Shown here: positions 1 through 8,372 of the stretch, piece by piece | How positions within the stretch are numbered: position 1 is the stretch's first letter | Layout of the letters: the number at the start of each line of letters is the position of its first letter | Assembly (NCBI GenBank): GCA_035948135.1 | Contig: DASZJL010000065.1 | Coordinates: forward strand, 1 to 26,087 | Length of the DNA: 26,087 nucleotides | DNA from: CADDZP01 sp035948135 | GTDB taxonomy: Bacteria > Actinomycetota > Acidimicrobiia > Acidimicrobiales > AC-14 | Reading direction: 5' to 3' | Notes under the pieces: generated by a model | The model's input: only the letters and a program-made list of their open reading frames with translations | Told to the model about the DNA's origin: nothing | Databases searched by the model: none | Made by a program: the position numbers and the translations under genes

Positions 1-228
1 GGGCTCGAAGTAGCGCGAGCTCTCGCCGTCGACGGTCGCCAGGTCGGACCCGCAGATGCCCGCCAGCCGGGGCCGCACCCGCTGCCACTGGGGGCCCGGG
101 AGCTCCGGGGGGTCGACGTCGGTCAGGCGCAGCGGACCGACCCGGGCTCCGCCACCCGGAACGAAGCTCGACGCAACCCGCGCCGCCGCGAACCGCGGCA
201 ACGACCGCTCGAAGACGAGCGCCTTCAC
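1..228 (-). CDS. Zinc-dependent alcohol dehydrogenase (MDR family), N-terminal fragment
   Basis: The first 76 residues of a medium-chain dehydrogenase are visible; the rest lies beyond the window edge. The protein starts MKALVFER, typical of the GroES-like domain of this family, and contains GICGSDL at about residues 57-63, whose Cys59 is the usual catalytic-zinc ligand of alcohol and threonine dehydrogenase-type enzymes. The start is a GTG whose bases overlap the TGA of the upstream acyl-CoA reductase gene (GTGA, 4-base overlap), so translation is very likely coupled. By context it may interconvert a long-chain alcohol and aldehyde linked to the reductase next door, but substrate specificity cannot be read from this fragment. 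Family assignment is secure and the substrate is inference. Confidence 0.85.
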   Translation of the reverse strand, partial: MKALVFERSLPRFAAARVASSFVPGGGARVGPLRLTDVDPPELPGPQWQRVRPRLAGICGSDLATVDGESSRYFEP

Positions 229-2624
229 CGGCCGCCACCCGTTCTTGCGCTGGAAACGGGGCTTCTGGCCCCGTTTCCATCCCCAGAACGCAGCAGTGGG
301 CCCATCGGGAGCAGGGGGCGGCGGGCGCCGGGGGCCTTGGCCCAGTCCTCGGTGTGCCAGCCGCGCCGGCGGGCGATGTTCGCCAGCTTGGCCTCGGGGT
401 TGACGGCGACCGGGTAGCCGGCCGCTTCCAGCATGGGGAGGTCGCTGGCCGAGTCGGCGTACGCCACGCACTCCGACAGCTGCAGACCGTTGGCCTCGGC
501 GTACTCGGCCATGATCAGGGCGCGGGCCTCTCCTGTCGGCGGGAGCTCCACCAGTTCGCCGGTGAGGCGCCCGTCGCGCTCGCCCATGCGGGCGCACACG
601 ACGTCGTCGAACAGCGGTCGCAGGGGGGCGATGATGAAGTCGAGGGCGCCGGTGATCAGCAGGGTGCGATGGCCCAGGGCCCGGTGCTCCCGAACTCTGC
701 GGATGCCACTCGGGAACGACTTGGCGAGCAGCAGATCGCTGAACAGCTCCCACGCGTCGGCGCGCAGCTGGTCGGCGGGCGCGTTTTCGTAGCGGCGGTA
801 GAAGTAGCGCAAGAAGTCACCGCGGTCCTGGCGGTCGAGGGCGAGCAGCGTCGGCGCCTCCCGCAGCGTTCGCAGCGTGAACCGGGCGCGCTCGTCGCCG
901 GCCATGCGGCGCGTCGCCAGCCACGCAAACGACTCGACCACGTTCGAGGCGATCAACGTGTTCTCGAGGTCGAAGACGGCCAGATGACGCTCCGGCGACA
1001 GCACTGCCTTCTGCCCACGCTCGAACCGAGAGGGCCCGGTGCGCCGTCCGGGCGTCGTGCGCACGCGTGCCGTCTCGACTACCGACGGCAGGTGCACGTC
1101 CTTGATATAGGCCACCCAGTCGATGGCGGCCGGGTCGAAGGCGAACGCGCGTTGATCTTCCGAATCGAGCGTCGCCCAGAGCTCGAGCAGGCGGTCGATA
1201 CGGAAGACCGCCTCGGTCTCGGCGTAGGCGCCGTAGAGCTCCACGTAGCCCACGGCCCGGTCGACCATGGCCTTGCGCTCTTCCACGCGCGCCGACAGCT
1301 CGGCCTGGCGCCCGCGAATGGGTAACTGGGTCACGGCCCGCTCCACGCCGCCGAGGACCTTCGACACCCGGTGCAGCTGACGCTGCACCCTGCCGCGCCC
1401 CGGGAACGACCACTCGGGCACGTCGATGGGTTGACCGTGGGCGTCGTAGATGGGGTGCTCGATGAACCACTCCCGCCCGGTGTCGACCAGCTGCCGGTAC
1501 CGCAGCGGGTTCCGGGAGCCGGACGCCACCTGGTACACACTCGGCCCCTCCGGCGCCGGCCCGGTGGCGGCGACGGCAACGACTGCGGCGACCACAAGGT
1601 CGACTGGGATGACGTCGACGATTCCCTCCGGCAGGCCGGGGAAGCTCGACAGCAGTCCCCGTCCGTAGGCGATGATCACCGGCTCGGCCATGCGGAAGCC
1701 GCGGATCCATCCGGGGTTCGGGTCCGCCAGACTGGACTCGATGATCGACGGGCGCACGATGGTGATCGGAACCTCGCCGCGCGTCTCGAGCAGGGCCCGC
1801 TCCCCCAGGGCCTTGGTGTAGGCGTAGGCGTCGGGCCAGCCCAGCGAACGGGCCCGGGCGCGTCCGAGTTCGACGAGGCGGTCGCGGACCCAGTCGGCGC
1901 GGAGGCGTTCGGTCCTCTGGGCCAACAGCGGGGAGCCAGCCGCGCCCAGTTCCCGACGGGCCAGCTTCTGGAACCGCTGCAGCTCGCCGGCCTGCCTGCT
2001 CTCGGCGTCGGTGTCGGCTCGGGCCCGGCGGGCGGCCTCCACCTCGCCGTGCCAGTCGACGTCGGTGGCGAACGGCGTGTCTGGCAGCAAGGCCTCAGGC
2101 GCATCGCCGCGGCGCAGGCCGGCGACGTACGCGGTGGACACGGCGATGAGGTGGGCGGCCGACCCCTCCTCCCGCAACAGCTGAGCCACACGAACTGGCC
2201 CCAGCAGATTGACTTCGACCGCGGCGTCGAGCGGCGAATCGAAGCTCACGGCGGCCGCTGAGTGCACGACGACGTCGGCCGATGCGAACGCCCGGCGGTC
2301 GTCATCGTCCAGACCCAAGCCGTCGACGGAGACGTCGCCGCTGACCACGCGCACCCGATGCTCGATCTCAGCGTCGAATTGCTCTCCGAGTTCCGAGCGC
2401 ATGCGGTTGAAGCAGTCGTTCCGGAAGATCTCCCGCCGAGCCCGGTCGCGTGCCGACCGCTGGCGTCCGGGGCGAACGAGAAGCACCACGTCGCAGTCGG
2501 GAACCGACCGCAGCAAGCGCTCCACCAGCGCCGTACCCAGAAAGCCGGTGGCGCCGGTCACCGCCACGCGCTTGCCCGCAAGTGCCTCGGCAATCAAGAC
2601 GCGATCACGCGTCCTTGCTAGCAC
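225..2624 (-). CDS. Fatty acyl-CoA reductase fused to HAD-IB phosphatase
   Basis: This 799-residue two-domain protein begins with an extended short-chain dehydrogenase of the male-sterility/fatty acyl-CoA reductase type: Rossmann motif TGATGFLG near residues 23-30, VVHSAAAVSFD near 119-129, and the catalytic YAYTK at 267-271. A helical segment at about 455-520 resembles the C-terminal domain of these reductases. From about residue 546 comes a HAD-IB phosphatase: motif I FDLENTL (Asp552; the usual second Asp is Glu554), motif II with Thr658, Arg701 where the motif III basic residue is expected, and motif IV ADSASDLPM (Asp724, Asp728). Such reductases use NAD(P)H to turn long-chain acyl-CoA into aldehyde or alcohol; the role of the phosphatase half is unknown. 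The GTG start has no clear Shine-Dalgarno, and a TTG at codon 10 is an alternative. The last 20 or so residues are encoded by a long hairpin. Confidence 0.88.
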   Translation of the reverse strand: MLARTRDRVLIAEALAGKRVAVTGATGFLGTALVERLLRSVPDCDVVLLVRPGRQRSARDRARREIFRNDCFNRMRSELGEQFDAEIEHRVRVVSGDVSVDGLGLDDDDRRAFASADVVVHSAAAVSFDSPLDAAVEVNLLGPVRVAQLLREEGSAAHLIAVSTAYVAGLRRGDAPEALLPDTPFATDVDWHGEVEAARRARADTDAESRQAGELQRFQKLARRELGAAGSPLLAQRTERLRADWVRDRLVELGRARARSLGWPDAYAYTKALGERALLETRGEVPITIVRPSIIESSLADPNPGWIRGFRMAEPVIIAYGRGLLSSFPGLPEGIVDVIPVDLVVAAVVAVAATGPAPEGPSVYQVASGSRNPLRYRQLVDTGREWFIEHPIYDAHGQPIDVPEWSFPGRGRVQRQLHRVSKVLGGVERAVTQLPIRGRQAELSARVEERKAMVDRAVGYVELYGAYAETEAVFRIDRLLELWATLDSEDQRAFAFDPAAIDWVAYIKDVHLPSVVETARVRTTPGRRTGPSRFERGQKAVLSPERHLAVFDLENTLIASNVVESFAWLATRRMAGDERARFTLRTLREAPTLLALDRQDRGDFLRYFYRRYENAPADQLRADAWELFSDLLLAKSFPSGIRRVREHRALGHRTLLITGALDFIIAPLRPLFDDVVCARMGERDGRLTGELVELPPTGEARALIMAEYAEANGLQLSECVAYADSASDLPMLEAAGYPVAVNPEAKLANIARRRGWHTEDWAKAPGARRPLLPMGPLLRSGDGNGARSPVSSARTGGGR
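240..290. repeat. Long interrupted palindrome at the end of the reductase-phosphatase gene
   Basis: A perfect 12-bp stem (251-262 with 268-279; left arm TGGAAACGGGGC) encloses a 5-base loop. An outer 6-bp stem (CGTTCT at 240-245 with AGAACG at 285-290) is separated from it by small internal loops. It lies inside the last codons of the acyl-CoA reductase-HAD gene, just before the coupled dehydrogenase start, and encodes a Gly/Ser/Arg-rich tail. It could be a transcription attenuator, an mRNA-processing hairpin or a REP-like dispersed element. There is no T-tract on either strand. Confidence 0.6.
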
Positions 2625-2644
2625 GGAGGGGCCGCGTGGCCCCC

Positions 2645-4162
2645 TCAGACGTGCAGCGCCTCGGGCAGCGGCAGCGTGAAGGTGAACGTCGATCCGCGTC
2701 CGGGTTCGGAGTCGACCGACACGTCGCCTCCCATCACCCGGACGTACTCCTTGACGAGGGAGAGACCCAGGCCGGTGCCACGGAGGCTGTTGGTCGCAAC
2801 CCGTGACGAACGCCAGAACGGGTCGAAGGCGCGGTCGGCCTCTTCGCCGGTCAGGCCGGTGCCATGATCGATCACCTCGACGCGCGCCACTCCGCCCGCG
2901 GCTGAGGTTCGTACCGCGATCGGCGTCCCCGGCGCCGAGTACTTCACGGCGTTCGAGAGCAGGTTGGTCAGCGTTCGCCGCAGCAGCGCGGAGTCCGCCA
3001 GCGCCGCCGATGTGCGGACGTCAATTTCGAGGGGCCGCCCGGCGACAAGCGGCCCCAGGGCCGCCACGGTCGCCTCGACCTCGGTCCGGAGGTCGACGCA
3101 GCAGATGCCCGCGCTGAGCTGACCCGCCTCCACCTGGCTGTAGTCCAGCATGTGCTCCACCAGATCCGAGAGCTCTGCGGAGTGGTGGCAGATCTTGTCG
3201 ACGAACATCATGCGCTCTTCGTCCGAGAGTGCGCCCCAATGGGCGCGCAGCGTCTCGGCGAACCCACTCACACATGTCAACGGGGTTCGCAGCTCGTGGG
3301 AGACGGACGCCGCAAGTTCGCGGTCGCGGTCGATGGTGTGCTGGAGCTGGGCGACGAGCGCTCGCTCGAGCTCGAGGCGCCGCAGGTTCCCGAGGGCGAT
3401 CCCCGCGTAGGACGCGAGAGCAACGGCAATCCGGCGCTCTTCGGGCTCGAAGTTCCGCAGCTCCCGCGTGAGCACGGCCAGCACGCCGAGGGGCGTCTCG
3501 TCCAGCGGTGGCACGGGCACCAGGAGACGCCCGGGGCTCTCCATCGTCTTCTGGGGCGCAGCCAGCAGACGGCGAGCTTCGGAGAGCACACTGTCTCGAT
3601 CCCCGAGGTAATCCCCGGCCATCGCCTCCTGCACGAGCCCTGCGTCCGCCATTACGAACAGCACGCAGCCGTCGGCGCGTAGGAGCCGGCGCGCGCCCTC
3701 GACGACCTCGGCGAACACCTCGGGCCGGGCCGACGCCGACGCCACGAGCAGGCCAATGCGCTCCAACTCTCCGGCGCGGCGCACGAGGTCGTGGTGCAAC
3801 CAGGCCCGCCACACCACGTCGGAGAGGATGTCGAGATAGCTCTCGTCCTTGACGATGTAGTCCACCGCGCCGCGCCGCATGGCTTCGACCGCGAGGCCCT
3901 CAGAACCCATTCCCGTCACCATCACGACCGACGGTCCTCGCTCGGCGATCACCGGCAAGAGGTCGAGCCCGGTCGTGCCCGGAAGGCGGTAGTCGAGGAG
4001 CACAAGGTCAACCAGCGGGACCTCAGCGAGCGCGGCGTCCGCCGTGGCTGCCACCAGCACGTCGAAGCCCGCGCCCTCGAGGCGGCGCTTGGCGAGGAAG
4101 CGATGGTCGGGATCGTCGTCCACGACCAGCACTCGCACGTCCGCGGCGGTTCCGATCGTCAT
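2645..4162 (-). CDS. Hybrid sensor protein: receiver - GAF - histidine kinase
   Basis: This is a soluble signalling protein of about 505 residues. From the ATG at 4162 it carries an N-terminal receiver domain (VLVVDDD; phospho-acceptor Asp57 in LLDYRLPG; conserved Thr and Lys105). A GAF-like domain follows at about 135-260, then a HisKA dimerisation helix with SHELRTPLT (His289), then an ATPase domain with N-box LTNLLSNAVKYS, G1 DHGTGL and G2 GTGLGLSLVKEY. No transmembrane segment is visible, so it should read a cytoplasmic ligand or receive phosphate from another kinase. Receiver-first architecture suggests it is a mid-chain relay. An upstream in-frame TTG at 4201, preceded by AGGGGGAG, would add 13 residues; the ATG gives a better family fit. 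The gene ends 20 bases before the acyl-CoA reductase start, so the two may be co-transcribed. Input and target are unknown. Confidence 0.88.
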   Translation of the reverse strand: MTIGTAADVRVLVVDDDPDHRFLAKRRLEGAGFDVLVAATADAALAEVPLVDLVLLDYRLPGTTGLDLLPVIAERGPSVVMVTGMGSEGLAVEAMRRGAVDYIVKDESYLDILSDVVWRAWLHHDLVRRAGELERIGLLVASASARPEVFAEVVEGARRLLRADGCVLFVMADAGLVQEAMAGDYLGDRDSVLSEARRLLAAPQKTMESPGRLLVPVPPLDETPLGVLAVLTRELRNFEPEERRIAVALASYAGIALGNLRRLELERALVAQLQHTIDRDRELAASVSHELRTPLTCVSGFAETLRAHWGALSDEERMMFVDKICHHSAELSDLVEHMLDYSQVEAGQLSAGICCVDLRTEVEATVAALGPLVAGRPLEIDVRTSAALADSALLRRTLTNLLSNAVKYSAPGTPIAVRTSAAGGVARVEVIDHGTGLTGEEADRAFDPFWRSSRVATNSLRGTGLGLSLVKEYVRVMGGDVSVDSEPGRGSTFTFTLPLPEALHV

Positions 4163-4337
4163 GGGCGCTTCACTGGCCGACGGTCCTCCACGCTGCCCCA
4201 ACTCCCCCTACTGCCCGCCTCCGAAAAGGAGACTCGGCGGACATTTCGAACCCTACGTAGGCGGAGGCCACGAAGCGATAGACACGCCGCGTCATTTACA
4301 CGCGACGAATGTGTCTAGTCAGCGTTGACAGCGCCTG

Positions 4338-5051
4338 TTAGTTCGCGACTGGCAAGGTGAACGACATGCGGGCGCCACCATCCGGGCCCGAGTCGGCCCA
4401 GATGCGACCGCCCATCGCCTCGACCAGGGCCTTGCAGATGAACAAGCCCAGGCCGACGCCGACACCCCCGTCCTGGAGGCGTACGAACTTCTCGAAGATC
4501 TGGTCACGCTTGTCTGCGGGGATGCCGGAGCCGTGGTCGGTCACGGAGATGCGGACCGCGTCGTCCTGCTGACCGACGTCGATGGCGATGGGCGCATCGG
4601 CGGGCGAGAACTTGGTGGCGTTCACCACCAGGTTCATCAGGACATGCTGCACCGACGCCCGGTCGGCAACGACGTGCGGGAGGCCGGCCTCGACGTCGAT
4701 CTCGAGAGGGTGGTCGTCCGCGAGGGGGACGAGGTCGTCGGCCAACGCGCTGAGGAGGTCGTCGACGTCGGTGGTCGGCGAGAGCATCGGCATGTCCTGG
4801 CTGGAGATGGTCAGCCAGCGCAAGTGCTGGAAGTTGTCGATGAGAACACGCAGCTGATCGACCTGGCGGTTCATGCGGCCCACGATGTCGAGCCGGCGGT
4901 CGTCGGCCAGGAAGTCCCAGTGATCGCGCAGCATCTGCCCGTAGCCCGACACGATCGTCACCAGGTTGCCGATTTCGTGGCCGAGGACGCGCAGAAGCTC
5001 GTCGGCGGAGAGACCGGCGAGCGGATCGTCGCTGGCGTCGCGAACAACCAT
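4338..5051 (-). CDS. Soluble histidine kinase without sensor domain
   Basis: The 237 residues contain almost only the kinase core. A HisKA helix carries LGHEIGNLV with His25 as probable phosphorylation site, followed by an ATPase domain with N-box MNLVVNATKFS, G1 VTDHGSGI, F-box FEKFVRL and G2 GVGLGLFICKAL. There is no signal peptide, membrane span or PAS/GAF input domain, so a partner protein or the upstream receiver protein must supply the signal. The ATG lies one base after the TGA of the preceding response regulator gene, so the two are surely one transcript and a likely kinase-regulator pair. The 136 bases between this gene and the next kinase gene suggest a separate promoter or a processing point there. 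Confidence 0.87.
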   Translation of the reverse strand: MVVRDASDDPLAGLSADELLRVLGHEIGNLVTIVSGYGQMLRDHWDFLADDRRLDIVGRMNRQVDQLRVLIDNFQHLRWLTISSQDMPMLSPTTDVDDLLSALADDLVPLADDHPLEIDVEAGLPHVVADRASVQHVLMNLVVNATKFSPADAPIAIDVGQQDDAVRISVTDHGSGIPADKRDQIFEKFVRLQDGGVGVGLGLFICKALVEAMGGRIWADSGPDGGARMSFTLPVAN

Positions 5052-5052
5052 C

Positions 5053-5460
5053 TCAGGCGACGCTGGAGTCCCCCGGCGACGGCTGCATGATCTCGATCAG
5101 GGCCTGGACGAGCCGTCGCGGTGGGACCCCCTTCTCGAGATAGGCGACGGCGCCACCCTTGAGGGCAACGGGAGCCATGCGGGCTTCCTCGAATCCCGAC
5201 AGCACCACGACTCTGGTCGTCGGCGACGCCTCCAGGATGCGCGGCAGCGCCTCGAGTCCGTCGAGGGCGGGCATCGAGAGGTCGAGGAGGGCGAGGTCGG
5301 GCTTGTACATGGCCGCCAGGTCGACAGCGTGGGCGCCGTCCATGGCCTCGGCGACAACCGTGAAGCGCCCGCTGAGCTCGAGCGCGAGACGCAGCATTGA
5401 CCGCAGGTCCTGTACGTCGTCGGCAATAAGGACGCGGAAGACCTCGTTCTCCTCACTCAC
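5053..5460 (-). CDS. Single-domain (CheY-like) response regulator
   Basis: This 135-residue receiver domain has no output domain. It shows the acidic pair in VLIADDVQD, a phospho-acceptor Asp in LALLDLSMPALDG, SGFEE at the Ser/Thr switch position and the conserved Lys in YLEKGVP. The GTG start at 5460 gives MSEENEVFRVLIADD. The same frame stays open further upstream, but that stretch is antisense-like and belongs to the 3' end of the peptidase gene. The histidine kinase gene starts one base after its stop. It lies 37 bases downstream of the M23 peptidase gene and could be the tail of the ftsEX transcript, which would tie a phosphorelay to cell-wall splitting. That link is inference from position only. 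Confidence 0.85.
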   Translation of the reverse strand: MSEENEVFRVLIADDVQDLRSMLRLALELSGRFTVVAEAMDGAHAVDLAAMYKPDLALLDLSMPALDGLEALPRILEASPTTRVVVLSGFEEARMAPVALKGGAVAYLEKGVPPRRLVQALIEIMQPSPGDSSVA

Positions 5461-5497
5461 GCTGACAGTCTGGCACTCGCGTGGCAGACGTTCGGCG

Positions 5498-6751
5498 TTA
5501 GAGATATTGCATGGGGTCGACCGGCGTCCCCTGCACGCGCACTTCGAAGTGCAGGTGGGGCCCGGTGCAGAGCCCGGTGCAACCCACGTAGCCGATGATC
5601 TGGCCACGGCTGACGCGCTGGCCGGGGCTGACGGCGATGCGGCTCTGGTGGCCGTACAGCGTGGCCAGGCCGTTGCCGTGGTCGATGACGGTGGCGTTCC
5701 CGTAGCCGCCCAGCGGGCCGGCCGAGACCACCACGCCGTTGGCCGCGGCGCGGATCGGGGTGCCCGCCGACGCCCCGAAGTCGATGCCGGTGTGCATCCG
5801 CACGTCGCCGTAGATGGGATGGACGCGCGGACCGAATCCCGACGTGATCGGCGCGCCGGGGATGGGGACGGCGAGCACGCCGTGCCCCGACGGCACGAGG
5901 ACCTGGCCGGACTGGCGGCCACGGAGCTGGCTGGCGAGGGCGTCGGACTGGCGCTGGAGCGCCACGATCTGGCCCTGGAACTCGGCCTTGCGCGACTGCA
6001 GCTGGCCGAGCAGGTCGTTCTGCTTGGCCACCTCGGCTGCCGCCTGCTGGCGCAGGTTGTCCTGGGCCTGGCGCCGGCTGGACAGATCCTGTTCCTGGGA
6101 TGCGACCACGTCGCGCTGGGTGCGGGCCTGGGAGCGGTCGTTGTCGAGACGGTCTCGGAGGCCACTCACCTCGCTCTTCAACTGTTCGTAACGGCGGACG
6201 ATGGCTCGGTCGTCATTGAGCGCGGACTGCACGTAGACAGATGCCGCGCTGAGATCACGAATGCTGCGCACCCGCAGGAGCAGGTCGGCGTAACGGGCGC
6301 CGCCCTTCTCGCCCGTGTAGGCGGCGATGGCCCGGTCGACCATGTGTTGTCGGGCGTCGACCAGCTTCCCCTGTGTGTCAGAGAGCTGGGCTTCCACCGC
6401 CAGCTGGCGTGAGCCGATGTCGTCGAGGTGGCCCTGGGCGCCTTGCAGCGCAACCTCGACGGGAGCCCGCTGCTGGTCGAGGTCGGCGACCTTGGTATTG
6501 AGGTCGGCGAGACGAGACTTGGACTCGTCGAGCTGGTCGAGCAGTTGCGCCTCGTCGGCCGACACGTCGTCGACCTGGTTCTTGAGGGCCTGGATCTGCT
6601 GCGCAGTCGGGTTGGGCGGCGGCTTGGACTTGGCGGCCACCGCCGGCCTGCTCACGACCAGGAGCGCGACGAGCGTCAAGCAGAGGCCGACGACGCGCGC
6701 CACACGAGCCACAACAGCAACACTAGCAACACAGCGAGGCGGCCAGAACAC
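5498..6751 (-). CDS. EnvC-like secreted M23 (LytM) peptidoglycan hydrolase with coiled coil
   Basis: The 417-residue protein begins with an Ala/Val/Leu-rich segment at about 11-40 that looks like a signal peptide. A long Gln/Asp/Leu-rich coiled coil (about 50-300) follows, then a C-terminal LytM domain. The zinc-site residues are present: His320 and Asp324 in HTGIDF, and His399 and His401 in HLHFEV, with His368 in LYGH as a further active-site residue, so the enzyme should be catalytically competent. A Cys391/Cys395 pair sits just before the last motif and could form a disulfide. Position directly after ftsEX and the coiled-coil plus LytM layout match EnvC-type proteins that FtsEX controls to split septal peptidoglycan. 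The GTG start is uncertain because several in-frame GTG codons follow it within the signal region. Confidence 0.9.
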   Translation of the reverse strand: MFWPPRCVASVAVVARVARVVGLCLTLVALLVVSRPAVAAKSKPPPNPTAQQIQALKNQVDDVSADEAQLLDQLDESKSRLADLNTKVADLDQQRAPVEVALQGAQGHLDDIGSRQLAVEAQLSDTQGKLVDARQHMVDRAIAAYTGEKGGARYADLLLRVRSIRDLSAASVYVQSALNDDRAIVRRYEQLKSEVSGLRDRLDNDRSQARTQRDVVASQEQDLSSRRQAQDNLRQQAAAEVAKQNDLLGQLQSRKAEFQGQIVALQRQSDALASQLRGRQSGQVLVPSGHGVLAVPIPGAPITSGFGPRVHPIYGDVRMHTGIDFGASAGTPIRAAANGVVVSAGPLGGYGNATVIDHGNGLATLYGHQSRIAVSPGQRVSRGQIIGYVGCTGLCTGPHLHFEVRVQGTPVDPMQYL

Positions 6752-6787
6752 CGCCCGTGGTATCGGACCCGGCTTGAGCCGGTGCGC

Positions 6788-7669
6788 TTACACGTCCAGG
6801 AAGCGGGAGACGGCGATGGCGGAGCCGACAGCCCCGACGAGCATGCCGACGACAACCAAGAAGATTCCGGTGCCCACGACCTCGTTGGTGCTCACCGCGA
6901 ACTCGTGGAACAGCTCGACGTGACGCACGGCGTGCTGGGCGAAGTTGCGCACCACGAACACGACGCCGAACGCGGCGGCCGCCCCGATGAGGCCCTGGAC
7001 CAGGCCCTCGAACATGAACGGCACCCGGATGAACCAGTTAGTCGCGCCGACCAGCTTCATCACCGCAACCTCTCGACGGCGCGCGTAGATCGCCATGCGG
7101 ATGGTGTTGAGGATCAGCAGGGCCGCCGCGCCCAACAGCACGATCGCGACCGCCCAGATCAGCAGCTGGGCATAGCGCGTCACCGAGAGCAACGCCTTCA
7201 CCGTGTCCTTGGCGTAGACAACGTCGCGTACGCCCGGTCGGTCTTTGAAGCGGCCGCCGATGACGTCGATCTGCTGCGCCTGCCTCGGCACCACGCGGAA
7301 CGACGGCGGCATCTGGTCGACGTTCAGCGTCTCGAGCATGTCGGGCGAGTTCGAGAACATCTTGCGGAACTCGTCGTACGCCCCCTGCTTGGTGACGAAG
7401 CGAACCTTCTTCACCTCGGGCATGGCCCGCAGCTCACGATCGACGGCGTCGATCTCTTCGGGCGCGGCGTCGGCCTTCATGAAGATCGACCCCTCGACGC
7501 CGCCCTTCCACTGGATGGTGGCCTTGTCGACGCCCTGCTTGAGCAGAAGGGCGCCGCCGACGAGGGCGAGGGACACGGCGACGACAACGATGGCCGCCGT
7601 CGTCATGAACACGTTGCGGAACAGGTTGTTCGCGGTCTCCCGCGCGAAGTAGTCGACCTTGAGACTCAT
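6788..7669 (-). CDS. ftsX: Cell division protein FtsX
   Basis: This 293-residue permease-like protein has the FtsX layout: a short cytoplasmic N-terminus, a first membrane helix at about 19-42, and an extracellular domain of roughly 120 residues. Three more helices follow (near 168-195, 215-238 and 265-288). FtsX pairs with the ATPase FtsE and passes ATP-driven conformational change through its outer loop to a peptidoglycan hydrolase, here presumably the M23 protein encoded 36 bases downstream. Its ATG overlaps the TGA of ftsE by 4 bases (ATGA), the usual coupled arrangement. No defects are seen. Confidence 0.95.
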   Translation of the reverse strand: MSLKVDYFARETANNLFRNVFMTTAAIVVVAVSLALVGGALLLKQGVDKATIQWKGGVEGSIFMKADAAPEEIDAVDRELRAMPEVKKVRFVTKQGAYDEFRKMFSNSPDMLETLNVDQMPPSFRVVPRQAQQIDVIGGRFKDRPGVRDVVYAKDTVKALLSVTRYAQLLIWAVAIVLLGAAALLILNTIRMAIYARRREVAVMKLVGATNWFIRVPFMFEGLVQGLIGAAAAFGVVFVVRNFAQHAVRHVELFHEFAVSTNEVVGTGIFLVVVGMLVGAVGSAIAVSRFLDV

Positions 7670-8358
7670 CGAGCTGTGAACGCTCCGTAGACGCCGCGCG
7701 CCTGGTCGCGTACGAGCGTGCCGCGGTCGAGCTCGATAACCCGGCGGCGCATGGTGTCGACGATGGACTGGTCGTGCGTCGCCATCACCACGGTGGTGCC
7801 GGTGCGGTTGATGCGGTCGAGCAGGCGCATGATGCCGACCGACGTGCTGGGGTCGAGGTTCCCGGTGGGCTCGTCGGCCAGCAGGATCAGCGGGCGGTTG
7901 ACGAAGGCGCGGGCGATCGACACCCGCTGCTGCTCACCGCCCGAGAGCTCGTTGGGCAGGTTGTCGCTCTTCTTGGTGAGGCCGACGAGGTCGAGGATCT
8001 GGGGGACCTGGGACGCGATGACGTGCTTGGGTCGACCGATGACCTCGAGCGCGAAGGCGACGTTCTCGTAGACCGTCTTGTTCGGCAGCAGCTGGAAGTC
8101 CTGGAACACCGTGCCGATGTTGCGGCGCAGGTACGGCACCTTCCAGCTCGAGAGGTTGGCGATGTCTTTGCCCGCGACCCAGATGCGGCCGGAGTCGGGG
8201 TCCTGCTCCTTGAGCAGCAGACGAATGAACGTCGACTTGCCAGAGCCGGAGGGACCGACAAGGAAGACGAACTCGCCCTTCTGGATGTCGGCGCTCACGT
8301 CCCGCAGAGCAACGACGTCGCCCTTGTAGATCTTGGTGACGTTCTCGAGCCTGATCAT
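7666..8358 (-). CDS. ftsE: Cell division ATP-binding protein FtsE
   Basis: This 230-residue ABC ATPase is within the normal FtsE length. It shows Walker A GPSGSGKST (residues 35-43), Q-loop region VFQDFQLL, signature LSGGEQQR, Walker B LLADEPTGNLD and the switch His in MATHD. The ATG at 8358 gives MIRLENVTKIY, the standard FtsE beginning; the open frame further upstream is dismissed because it runs through the divergent promoter region. FtsE drives FtsX to activate septal peptidoglycan hydrolysis. No good Shine-Dalgarno precedes the start, and a nested stem-loop lies in the leader. Confidence 0.95.
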   Translation of the reverse strand: MIRLENVTKIYKGDVVALRDVSADIQKGEFVFLVGPSGSGKSTFIRLLLKEQDPDSGRIWVAGKDIANLSSWKVPYLRRNIGTVFQDFQLLPNKTVYENVAFALEVIGRPKHVIASQVPQILDLVGLTKKSDNLPNELSGGEQQRVSIARAFVNRPLILLADEPTGNLDPSTSVGIMRLLDRINRTGTTVVMATHDQSIVDTMRRRVIELDRGTLVRDQARGVYGAFTAR

Positions 8359-8372
8359 GTGATCGGGGTGGT

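Noticed and set aside
4280..4316. AGACAC...GTGTCT with an inner CGCG pair in the gap between the two kinase genes
   Set aside because: The arms are unequally spaced and short, with no T-tract or conserved position relative to a promoter; otherwise nothing clear is seen in this 136-175 base gap.
5053..6165. A 370-residue open frame joining the response regulator to a long Arg/Ser-rich N-terminus
   Set aside because: The upstream two thirds is the out-of-frame shadow of the M23 peptidase gene on the same strand; only the part from GTG 5460 is receiver-like.
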